Shown here piece by piece: positions 33,816-43,816 of a stretch of DNA of 64,000 bases (position 1 is its first letter; each line of letters starts with the position of its first letter). The position numbers and the translations under genes were made by a program. Location of the stretch: contig NC_006692.1 of the NCBI RefSeq assembly GCF_000091045.1, positions 413,221 through 477,220 on the forward strand. The letters are read 5' to 3'. The DNA comes from Cryptococcus deneoformans JEC21 (Eukaryota; Basidiomycota; Tremellomycetes; Tremellales; Cryptococcaceae). The notes under the pieces were generated by a model. The model had not been told where the DNA came from, did no database searches, and worked only from the letters and a program-made list of their open reading frames with translations.

Positions 33816-34827
33816 CTAATCCTTGCCTTCATATCCAATGAAAACTCGCGGATTCTTGACCATCAACTTGTCCCATTCATCGTCACTAAGCCAAGTTTTC
33901 AATTTGTTCACCCACGTCTTATCATCGAAATCCAAGAATGTCTCCACATCCTCGCCTTTCAGCCCCTTGGGACGCCTATGGAAAGGCTGAGTGTGCGGCC
34001 AATCAGAGCCGTACAGCACTCGATCAGGGTTTGCGTCAACAAGAGCTCGTACGAGGGGCTTCATGTCCTCAAACGTTGGGTCCTCGGAACATCGGTAAGG
34101 AGCCGATAGCTTTATCCAAAGCTTATTGTCTTTCAACAGGCTACAGAGCGCTCCCAACCCAGGCTGTGCGGCGACGTCAAAAGATGAGGTGTCAATGCCT
34201 TGAAACTCGAGTAAAGACGCTGTTTTCAGTCCGCCAAAGTGATCGACGACCATGGACACGGGGAGCGAGGCGATTATGGGAGCAAGAGAATCATAGTATT
34301 CGGGATGAGGATGGTAAGTCTGAAGACCCCAGCCGAAAGGTGCGATACGGTCGGCGTAGCGTTTCATGCATCGGATTTGCTGCTCCTTGTCATGTTGGGC
34401 TTTGTGGAGGTGATAGTCGATACGGATACCCTTTACCCCCTACGGCTGGAGATTAGCAACTTCATGGAGAGTGTCTCGTATAAGAGTTGCCTACCTGATC
34501 TTTCATCGATTGTATTTGCTCGTCTGTCGTTTTCTCGATATCAATGCAGGCGTACGCTCGTCCAGTTTCATTAAAATATTTGAGATAATAAAGCAAGGAG
34601 CTAGGGTCAGTTCCGAATGATAGACCATGCGCGATACAGGCATGTTCAATACCCATAGAATGCTGGAATGTCTCGAAAGAACGAAGAGGCGCTGAAGAGG
34701 GAGTGAAATGACGAGTCGGAGCTAGTGGAAACTTGTCAAGGTCGAATATATGGTGATGAACGTCCCAGCTACCGGGAGGGCAAGGCTGGTCAGTTCTGAT
34801 AGGAGCGGTAGAAACGAGGGAGGGCAT
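33816..34827 (-). CDS. LigI-like amidohydrolase (lactonase type)
   Basis: Two exons (34827-34495, 34439-33816) give 318 residues of the amidohydrolase_2 family. The TIM-barrel marks are: the first-strand His cluster GSWDVHHHIFDLDKFP (about 23-38), GVKGIRIDYHLHKAQHD, the strand VSMVVDHFGGLKTAS, LWIKLSAPYRCSEDP and the late-strand Asp in DRVLYGSDWPHTQPF. The best-known relatives with GSDWPH are 2-pyrone-4,6-dicarboxylate hydrolase LigI and sulfomuconolactonase; 4-oxalomesaconate hydratase LigJ is a more distant cousin. The likely reaction is hydrolysis of a lactone to an open-chain oxo-di- or tricarboxylic acid in the cytosol, as no targeting signal is visible. It diverges from the RraA-like aldolase gene, whose usual substrate in bacteria arises downstream of LigI. 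Upstream in-frame ATGs exist (34944 and 34887); 34827 opens the conserved protein. Confidence 0.8.
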
Positions 34828-35320
34828 GATAATGGATACTTGTGATAAATCCTCTTCAGTATTCGTACTTGTTAAAACACATATTATCATGAGGAGCTCA
34901 CAAAAAGTCTGATGTGTTCTGGACGGTAATGGGCGTGCAGCCACCCCGACGTCTCGTTTTAGGCCTTAAAGATTGAAGAGATGCCGAACAGAGTTGAACA
35001 GGCGGCATTCTTCTTGATGAAACCCATCTTGAATCTTCAAGAGATGTCGAAACACAAATTGAGCTTCTAGGAGTTATCAACGGGATTGGCGGGTTTTATC
35101 GGGGCGTAGCCCGCCGCGAAAAAAAAGAAAACACCATACTCCCGGGTTGTCTGAAGGTTTCGAAAGGATACATGCTGCAAGAGGAGGGGTCGTTATAGTC
35201 GGACACGGAAATACCCATAACTTGGAAGCAAGTCCGATTGTAGATATGATGAAGGTCTGTATGTGAAGATCCCCCCATAACCTCTCCTTCCTCCGATCAC
35301 CAATACGCACATTGTTCACA
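34828..35320. promoter_or_regulatory. Divergent promoter, amidohydrolase and aldolase
   Basis: These 493 bp serve two genes that point away from each other and probably act in one pathway, so co-regulation by the neighbouring Zn2Cys6 protein is plausible. CGG/CCG triplets occur near 34949, 35091 and 35112. No firm operator can be named. Confidence 0.4.
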
Positions 35321-36132
35321 ATGACTTCTTCAACAAAGAACATATTGTCGAGGCTAGCACCATATGGTGCTTGTGATGTGAGGCAGCAGATATCATATCA
35401 AAGAGCAATCCAACTGATGTAGACCTTGCAGGTTGCAGACGCACTTACTAAACTCAAGCACCCCGCAGGCGGTTTTCTCTCCGGCTTGAAGCTTCGAGGC
35501 CCTGACCAGAACACGAAGATTATTGGTCGAGCCCATACCGTCCTCTTCCGTGCAAACTCAGTGGCGCCGCAGAAGAAAGGATTCAAGGGGCACTATGTGA
35601 GTTAAGATTTTCAGAAAAGGAGATCAGAAGGAGGAATCTGATTTGTTAATTATTCGCGTGCAAGATCGACAGCGTCGTCCCAGGCTCTGTCCTCTTTATG
35701 TCCGCACCTGCCCATTTACACAATGCCATCTACGGCGGGCTCATGTCAATGAGAGCCAAGTCTTTAGGTGCTGTGGGTACAATCGTTGATGGCCGTCTGC
35801 GAGATCTCGCCGAGCATCGTCGCATGAACTATCCAGTCTTTTCTCGAGACGTGGGTATCACGGCTGGCCAGGAGGTCTGTTATTCTTCCGAGATCAATGT
35901 CCCAGTGCCTTTGCGATCCCCCCACCAACCTGATGTCTGGATTAACCCAGGAGACATCATCGTTGGCGATGAAAACGGTGTTGCTTGTATTCCCCAGGAT
36001 TTGGAAGATGAGGTTGCAAACCTAATACCTTTGCTTGCTGAAAGGGACAGGCTTTCCATGGAGGATTTGATTACTGGCATGAAGGCCGAAGATGTTTTCC
36101 GCAACCGTCGTGGCGCTTCCTCTACCAAATAA
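35321..36132 (+). CDS. RraA-family aldolase (LigK-like)
   Basis: Three exons (35321-35377, 35432-35596, 35665-36132) give 229 residues. The family motifs are YGACDVADALTKLKHPAGGF at the start, the glycine-rich HLHNAIYGGLMSMRAKSLGA, and GTIVDGRLRDLAEHRRMNYP with the Arg and Asp that bind pyruvate enolate and the metal in HMG/CHA aldolases. WINPGDIIVGDENGVACIP follows. Bacterial relatives split 4-carboxy-4-hydroxy-2-oxoadipate or 4-hydroxy-4-methyl-2-oxoglutarate into pyruvate and oxaloacetate or pyruvate, and many also decarboxylate oxaloacetate. RraA proteins that inhibit RNase E share the fold, but they have no target in eukaryotes. No targeting signal is visible. The gene lies head to head with the LigI-like gene, which supports a catabolic role. 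Confidence 0.85.
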
Positions 36133-36203
36133 CATTAGAAACATCGAGTTATAACTACTCTATTGGATATATATGGCATGATGGATACATGGATCAGCTT
36201 CAT

Positions 36204-37395
36204 CTAAAACAGAGTCTGAAGACTCTTGAGCACATTCTCGTAGATGACAAACGTCACAGTACCAGACACCACCAGTCGGGCAACTCGGGGGGACGCTCCT
36301 CTCCAGAACACAAGTACACCATCATCCTTGAGCGATCGGACGAGGCAATCTAATGTTGACTTGTATCTGACCGACGATTGCTGCATTCGAGTCTTCACAA
36401 CGCTGGAGAAGGCATCGTCAGTTCATTCGTTACTGAAAAGGAAATGGGATTATAACAAGACTGACTCGAAGGGCATTGTAGCATCTACAGCAGTGACAAG
36501 ACCTTACTTAGCTTAGTTTTACAAGACACTTTTATCTACTCACAGACTGTGATGACACCGGCCACTGCACCGATGGCCATGATGGTTGCATTACCTGGCT
36601 GATGGCCGCCATTCTTCCTCATTGCGTAATCTTTCATAGCTTGGTAAGAGGTAAATCGCACTGCCGAGTTGGCACTTTGCTTCATCATCTACGCAAAGTC
36701 CATTTCAGTATTCGCAAATACATGCAGAACCTTCAGTATGTGGAGAACACTTACAGTGGGAACTAAACCCCGGTACAGGCTTGTAATGCTTTCAGTACGG
36801 ATCATGCTTCCAACTATTGCGATTGATCCCCCTTGAGTCACTACACCTGCTCTTTGTGATTCGATTAAACGAGTCCTATTTGATGATCAGCTTCGTTGTT
36901 AATCCCTCATTAGATAAGACGAGATACTCACTTTATTGCTTCAGAAGGTGTTACCGCGACAATACTCTCTACACATCCAGCTCCAACCCCTGCCAAAACG
37001 TTGCTTGCCGTACTTAACTTTCCATCCGGTCCTCTTAATAAATCTCGGATAGATTCATAAGTGAAGAACCTGGTGCCTGCCTTGAGGGCATTCCCAGCAA
37101 TAACGGGACTACAGCCTCGATAGAACCCTGTGATGCCGCGTCGGGCGAGGGTGTCTTTTATAACGACAGAAGGAGAGATTTGGGCAGTAGTGTTATGTCC
37201 ATGGTTGCCTAACTGGCTCATCGTCTTCACATACTCAGTCGGCTAGCGGTCAACAAGCGACAATCAGAGGCGCTTCTATAGTGCTAACATGTCTCTACTC
37301 ACATAGGTGATGAAAGACTCTGACATACCAGCACTGGCACCAGCCAGGAGAGGCAAAGCCGACGGGTGTTGCTTCTTGCTGTTGCTCATGATCAT
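36204..37395 (-). CDS. Mitochondrial tricarboxylate-type carrier
   Basis: Six exons (37395-37303, 37242-36932, 36875-36755, 36688-36544, 36484-36466, 36402-36204) give 295 residues. All three carrier repeats are present, each with its signature: PTEYVKT, PSEAIKTRL and PFDVVKTRM. FYRGCSPVIAGNALKAGTRF and LYRGLVPTMMKQSANSAVRF match the citrate carrier group (yeast Ctp1, SLC25A1). Exon 5 is only 19 nt; its donor GTCAGT completes the third signature as PFDVVK, and no other junction does. The protein would sit in the inner membrane and exchange a tricarboxylate for a dicarboxylate such as malate. It is divergent from the aconitase gene, with 502 bp between them. Substrate assignment beyond the group is an inference. 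Confidence 0.87.
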
Positions 37396-37897
37396 GATTG
37401 TTGTTGCCTTCCAGAAGTCAGTGGACGATCCACAAAGTTGCTAATTGTCCGTTTATACATTATTTACTCTACATGCATGGTTGCCTCCCTCCCGTGCAGT
37501 GTCGAACAATGAACATGAAGTCAAATGAGTTGCATAATACAGACAGACATTTTGTCTGGTTCTCCGGCGGGTATGGCGGCTTACGGTAATGGCCGACAGG
37601 CGTCTCGGATCTTGCGGGTTTGCCGGGTCACAATCTTTCCATTTGCTTCTTTCCAAACATCATCACATCTCTCATTGGATACGAAGTATCATGACCCGTT
37701 AAATCCGTGCTTCATCACTTCAACCACTGCGTCGAGCTATTAGACTGTTTGAGCATGACACTCAACGGCAATGAAAAACTCATTGATGCTGATTCGTAGG
37801 AGTTGTTACATATGCTGGCAACAACTCACGTTCATTTTGGATATTTCTTCGTTTGAATTGGCCATATATCCGTCAAAGTAATACCACTATCTGACCT
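37396..37897. promoter_or_regulatory. Divergent promoter, carrier and aconitase
   Basis: The 502 bp must drive the mitochondrial carrier (minus) and aconitase paralogue (plus). CCG and CGG triplets cluster near 37563-37625 (ctccggcgggtatggcgg, acaggcgtctcgg), the kind of half-site Zn2Cys6 proteins bind. I cannot assign a precise operator. Confidence 0.4.
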
Positions 37898-40800
37898 ATG
37901 TTGCGACTCATACGAAGTCATCGGCCATTACAACGACGAGGGCTGGCCACTATCAATTCGAGGGTCCAAGGCAGTCCGCTCGAACCTAGCACATTCATTG
38001 ACTATGAGAGAGTATCGCAGCAGATTGCACAAGTGCGGAAGAGGTGAACAAAAGCTACTGCAGATAGAGGAAAAAGTTTAGCTGATGAATGGGTCTATGC
38101 AGACATGGGAAGCCTCTAACGCTTGCCGAAAAGATCCTATACGGACATCTCGAAGATCCAAACGCGCAAGAGCTCAAGCGTGGTTCCTCGCAGCTCAGAC
38201 TGAGACCAAAAGTGGGTAGTGTTGGTTATAATACGATCAGAAACTGACTCTGCCATAGCGTGTAGCTCTTCATGGTGCGTCCCAATGATCTCATGTTGTT
38301 CACCCTTTGGGAAGGAAGGACTAATTGAGAAACTCGTAGATGCTAATGCCCAAATGGCTTTGCTGCAGGTACATACTGGCGTCTTTTGCTGCCAAACGAT
38401 AGCTGATAGATAGGCTTATAGTACATGACCACTGGTATTCCCAGAGTCCGCGTACCTACATCTGTCCACACAGACCATCTGATCATCGCCCGAGAAGGAG
38501 CGGGGCCAGACATGGACCGCGCCATTGCCGCGAACAAGGAAGTATATGATTTCTTGCAGACGGCTTGTGCCAAGGTATGTTGGTGTGTTTCCCATTGGGT
38601 GGATATTGATGTGTAAGTATACCAAAGTACGGGATTGCTTTCTGGAAGCCTGGAGCGGGCATCCTTCACCAAGTGATTTTCGAGCAATACGCCTACCCCG
38701 GAGGTCTCATGATTGGCTCCGACTCCCACACTCCCAATGCTGCAGGACTTGGTATGCTAGGTATTGGTGTAGGCGGTATGGAGGCAGTCGACGTGATGGC
38801 CGGTTTGGCTTATGAGGTGAAACATCCCAATATTATTGGTGTCAATCTCACTGGCAAGCTTGGGCCATGGTCAACAACGAAGGATATTATTCTAAAGTTG
38901 GCATCTATCTTGACAGTCCGCGGTGGCACGGGCTCGATCATTGAATATTTTGGGCCCGGTGCTCACAGTCTTTCGGCTACGGGTATGGGTACCGTCGGAA
39001 ACATGGGCGCAGAAGTTGGAGCTACGTGTAGCGTCTTCCCATTCAACCAAGGAATGGCCGATTATCTGGAGTTGACTGGACGATCTACAATTGCGAGGAC
39101 AGCAGAGGACTATAGGGACGACTTGAAGGCGGATGAAGGAGCAGTATATGACCAATTGATTGATATCGTAAGTATGGACTCCCAAGGCGTGGTTTGTACC
39201 ATAAATCATGGCTCATGTGCAAATTATTAGAATTTGTCCGAACTCGAACCCCACATAAATGGTCCTTTCACTCCCGATCTCTCCTGGCCAATTTCTGGCA
39301 TGGGTGAAGCCGTTAAAAGTACCGACTGGCCAACAAATATCAGTGCAGCTCTCATCGGATCCTGCACCAACTCTTCTTACGAAGACTTATCCCGAGCCGC
39401 TTCTATTGCTAAGCAGGCTACAGAGGCGGGCCTAAAAGCGAAAACGGATTTTTTTATCAGTCCAGGGTCTGAGGAAATTCGATCCACTGTTTCAAGAGAT
39501 GGTGTTTTGGAGGAGCTACAGAAGGCTGGAGGAATGGTCTTGGCAAATGCGTGCGGGGCTTGTGTCGGTCAATGGGAGAGGCCGTCAATGAAGAAGGGCA
39601 TGAAGAACACGAGTGAGATCACATTATGAGCTACTGAGGCCGGAGCTAAACTTGACTAGTTGTCTCTTCATTCAACCGCAACTTTGTCGGTCGGCAGGAT
39701 GGCAATCCGGGAACACACTCTTTTGTTGCTAGCCCAGAGGTGAACCGTGCAACGCAATGTGAAGGGATTAGAACTGACTGAGTATAGCTCGTGACCGCGT
39801 TGGCTTTCTCCGGGAATTTAAATTTCAACCCTATGAAGGACAATATTCAGCTTCCCGACGGCACCCACTTCCATTTTGCTCCTCCTCAAGGGCCTGCTCT
39901 CCCTGAGAAGGGTTACGAGCGCACTTTGCAATTCTATGATGAGCCGCCTGTGGGCGGATCGAGCGTTGATCTGGCTGTAGATCCAAATTCTAGCAGGATT
40001 CAGCTTATCAAGCCGTTTGAGGCATGGAGTGGAAAGGGTGAGCAAGACTTGACCATGTTGATCAAAGTGAGAGGAAAGTGCAGTGAGTGCAAACTTTTAC
40101 TCAACCGCTCAAAGCCCGGTTCCCTGACACGCTTGGATCTTGTCGGATAGCAACGGACCATATTTCCGCTGCTGGGCCTTGGTACAAATACAGGGGGCAT
40201 CTACAGAACATCTCTCGTCAGTTTCTCTGCTCTGCTTTTGGATGAACATCACTAACGATATGCAGAAAATCTTTTGATCGGCGCAATCAATGATGAGAAT
40301 GTGAGTCTCATGGATATCCATGTAGGCGTTGTGATATTCTGGATCTGATTGACTCGAAAATTTTAGGGCAAACCCAATTGTATACGAAACGTAGATACAG
40401 GAGAATTTGGGACCGTCCCCGCTACCGCCGAGTGAGTGACTTATTCTGAGCATTTTGTGCGCGTACTGATATTCGGATTTAAGGTACTACCGTGATACTA
40501 ACCGGAAATGGGCCATCTTGGCGGGCGATAACTATGGGGAAGGCTCATCTCGTGAAGCTGCCGCTTTATCGCCTCGATACATGGGTGGCTTTGCTGTTAT
40601 TGCTCGCTCAATGGCTCGTATACACGAGACAGTGAGTTCTACCCTGGATATCTCTCCGTCGCCGAGTACAGAAAGCTAACGAATGGTTTTGATTTTTGCA
40701 GAACTTGAAAAAGCAAGGTCTCTTGCCCCTTTTCTTCCGTGACCCGGCCGATTATGACAAAATTTTGCCAGGCGCGCAGGTAAGCTGAAGATGAGATTAA

Positions 40801-41079
40801 AGTGAGGAGCAACCAGCTGAATCGATGATTCTCATTCTAGCTCAGGTTGACTAACCTGCAAGCTTTGGCCCCTGGAAGCCCCGTTTACCTCACCTATACG
40901 AACGCAGGACAAGAACACATTCAGATTGAACTCTTCCACTCCTTAACTGACCATCAGATCACATGGTGAGTATAATGGATTTGTGCTCTAAAAAGGCGTC
41001 CCAATGAACTGAGACATGTTTCTTTTTTCATAGGTTCAAGGCTGGTTCAGCTCTGAATACTCTCCGTCCCAAAGACTGA
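37898..41079 (+). CDS. Mitochondrial aconitase-family hydratase paralogue
   Basis: Sixteen exons give 770 residues: 37898-38043, 38103-38211, 38259-38274, 38340-38368, 38422-38574, 38628-39167, 39231-39612, 39660-39739, 39788-40082, 40151-40216, 40266-40300, 40367-40431, 40484-40631, 40702-40779, 40841-40965 and 41034-41079. The Arg-rich start [20 protein letters not shown] is a mitochondrial presequence. All three Fe-S cysteines are present ([11 protein letters not shown] and ACGACVGQW), so the 4Fe-4S cluster is probably intact. [29 protein letters not shown] and [18 protein letters not shown] are readily aligned. Several strongly conserved positions differ from ordinary aconitases (see findings), which suggests a specialised enzyme rather than the Krebs-cycle one. 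Its place beside a tricarboxylate carrier supports a role on an imported acid. Confidence 0.88.
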
Positions 41080-41842
41080 AAGGCTGAAGATTAATTAGAA
41101 AGCAGAAGATTTGGCGTTTAGTTACAGTTGTACAGTACATTTTTTGGAGAAACTGGATCGCATACATCATGGTAACATTTGCGGAGTGCATTTTCCAAAC
41201 CTCTGAGAACAGTCAGTGCACTTGAGTACTCCGAAATCCCTAAAAAGACATCGGCATTAATAAGACATCGGCATTAAGGCATCGACATTAAGACTTCGGC
41301 ATTCGGATCTCTACAACGTAGAAGGATCGGCCCAGATTGATATCAAGCTTAAAAGGTCATTGTGAGTGGCCAGATAGACCCCGGTGTCACGTTCGTTCGA
41401 TGGAGCGTACTGAAGATGAAATTTCGAGACTAGATCTTACAATCCTCGGACGTCATGACCAGGAAAAGTGAGGGGGGAATGACATGCTAACGTGTCCTGA
41501 ACTGAATGCTGCAATCGCGAAGCCCCGATTACTGCATGATCATGATCTGGGTCTCAGGAGACCTGTATCCATCGTTCTTTGGGGATGCATCCGGACGATG
41601 ACTATTATACCGCAGGCCCAAAACGGTTCCAGCAAAAAAGACAAACACGGATCAAAGAATATTTCCTTGTTCGGCTGTTTACTTTTCAGGCACGGGAGAG
41701 GCACGGACCTCCAGCGGAAAGATCCGAACACCTCAAAACCTTGTTCCTGACTAGCTACGAAAAGGGAGCCGAATGTATATATTTTCTTCGAAAACACCTC
41801 TTTTTTTCATTTCTTTTCTTCTCCTCTATCCACGCCCAAGCC
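41080..41842. other. Spacer with short tandem repeat before GMT gene
   Basis: This holds the end of the aconitase transcript and the promoter of the GDP-mannose transporter. A repeat lies at 41247-41306. A TATA-like element (tgtatatatt, 41773-41782) lies 60-70 bp before the next ATG. Open frames from 41484 and 41579 have no family features. Confidence 0.45.
41247..41306. repeat. Tandem repeat of about 14-17 bp, four copies
   Basis: Four imperfect copies of gacatcggcattaa follow each other: gacatcggcattaataa, gacatcggcattaag, gcatcgacattaa and gacttcggcattcgg. The array is intergenic and has no known role. Confidence 0.75.
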
Positions 41843-43437
41843 ATGGCCTCCTACACCCCCTCCTCTTCCCGCCCACACACCCCTCTGGGTCTCTCTCCTA
41901 GAGGCTCGTATACCAACCTCGCCTCTGCCGCGTACGACGCGTCTTCCCCCGGAGGACATGGTGCGAAGGATGAGAAGGAGAGGCTGAGGGCAGAGCGTGA
42001 AGTACAGGAGGCGTTGTTGAAAGCACAGGACGGTGTGGAAAAGGCCAAGAAGGAGGAGGTATGCATGCCCGCGAGCACTACTGGTGAGTGATAAATTCCG
42101 GGCGGGAGTGCCGAGTGATGTCGCTCGACACTTGAACTGGAGCTCATCATTCGTCGATGGTGCTGACAGATGAGGGTAGTACTGCCGATCCTGAGCTACT
42201 GTGTTGCATCGATTATGATGACCGTTGTGAACAAGTTTGTGGTATCTGGTCGACAGTTTACAATGACGTTTTTGCGTGAGTCTATCCCGGAATCATTGTT
42301 TTCTCTGATACTGACCGCTGGATAGTCCTTGCTATACAATCGTTCGTCTGTGTTGCGTGTGTATGGCTCGCCAAGCGCATAGGCGTCATCAACTGTACGG
42401 CATTCCCTCATCTTCCTTCCATTACGTCAAGCTGACCCTTCAACAGTCCGTGACTGGGACATGAACGATGCCAAAGCGTGGTTCCCAGTGTCGTCCCTTC
42501 TCGTCGCCGTGATTTACACTGGTTCTAAATCGCTCCAGTTCCTCTCAATCCCTGTCTACACGTAAGTATCCTCCTGCCCCGTATCTCACCAATACGAAGC
42601 AATCAACTAAACCAAATCACGACAGAATCTTCAAGAACCTTACCATCATCCTCATCGCCTATGGCGAAGTCATTTGGTTTGGCGGGCACGTCACTCCTCT
42701 CACTCTTTGTTCATTCTTTCTCATGGTCGGTTCGTCCGTCATCGCTGCATGGGCCGACATCTCCACCACCCTGTCAAAATTATCAGCCGGTGTCGCCGTT
42801 GTGGACCCCATCTCTGGCGCCGATGTTCCCCTTTCAAGTATTAGCGTGATGGATACGATGAACGTGGGTTACTTGTGGATGTTTATCAACTGCTTGGCAT
42901 CGGCCGGCTATGTCCTTTTTATGAGGAAACGTATCAAGGTGACTGGATTCAAAGACTGGGATTCAATGTTTTACAACAACTTGCTTTCCATCCCTGTTTT
43001 GTTTGTCTTTTCTCTCATCATCGAAGACTGGGGTGCTGCCTCTTTCTCCCGCAACTTGTACGTCCCTTTTTCTTTTTTTCTTTTTTCTTTCCAGCTTCCT
43101 CAGACTAACAATCACCTACCACTACAGCCCTGAAGAAGGCCGAGCCTTCCTTCTCTCCGCTATCGCCTTTTCCGGCGCCGCCGCCGTCTTTATCTCTTAC
43201 TCCACCGCCTGGTGCGTCCGTATCTGCGGCGCGACGACATACTCCCTCGTCGGCGCTCTGAACAAGCTCCCCGTCGCGGCTAGCGGGATCTTGTTCTTTG
43301 GGGACCCGGTTAACTTTGGGAATGTGAGCGCTATTCTGGTTGGAGGCGTAAGTGGGATTGTTTATGCGGTGGCCAAGACGAATCAGGCAAAGGTGGAAAA
43401 GTCAAAGCAGGCGAGAGGGGGAGAAAGCAAGGCGTAA
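41843..43437 (+). CDS. VRG4/GMT: Golgi GDP-mannose transporter
   Basis: Six exons (41843-42058, 42170-42275, 42326-42394, 42447-42561, 42626-43057, 43128-43437) give 415 residues. After a cytosolic head of about 75 residues with a coiled part ([19 protein letters not shown]), ten hydrophobic helices follow. Family marks are [56 protein letters not shown] and the GDP-mannose binding motif [20 protein letters not shown]. Such carriers exchange GDP-mannose for GMP across the Golgi membrane; in Cryptococcus two paralogues (Gmt1, Gmt2) supply capsule and glycoprotein mannose. I cannot say which paralogue this is. An upstream ATG at 41579 in the same frame lies before the TATA-like element and is not used in this model. 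Confidence 0.92.
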
Positions 43438-43816
43438 TCTAATGTTTGTGGTGTGTGGTACTTTTTCTTTTTTTTCTGTAAATGGGATTGGAATATGAAG
43501 GGAAATGTGGATAGCTAGGCTTTTTTTGGGGGTTATGGGCTGGTATAACATCTTCATATTGAAATAAAGGGTATCAGGCAGTCATCATATTTATTTCTAC
43601 AGCGTGTATACGTGTAATTTTTCAGATATGGTTTTGTTTTTATTTCATACATGTTACGATGAAACCCAATGATTAGAAGGGGTGGAGAAAAGAAGAGCAA
43701 AATCTGGTCGTCTCTCTCATCCCTCTCCCTACATCTGAAATCTTCAGATGACTCATATAAGTAAAAAAAAATATATACTGTAGTATTCCTAATAATCCAA
43801 ACTATTCAAACCCCGC
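43438..43816. other. Spacer between convergent GMT and API5 genes
   Basis: T-rich runs near 43464-43475 and an AT-rich run near 43769-43780 suit transcript ends of the two converging genes. No gene seen. Confidence 0.4.

Noticed and set aside
28230..41079. Resemblance to the Ustilago itaconate cluster (carrier, transporter, regulator)
   Set aside because: No trans-aconitate decarboxylase or aconitate isomerase of that type is present; the LigI-like and RraA-like enzymes point to another pathway.
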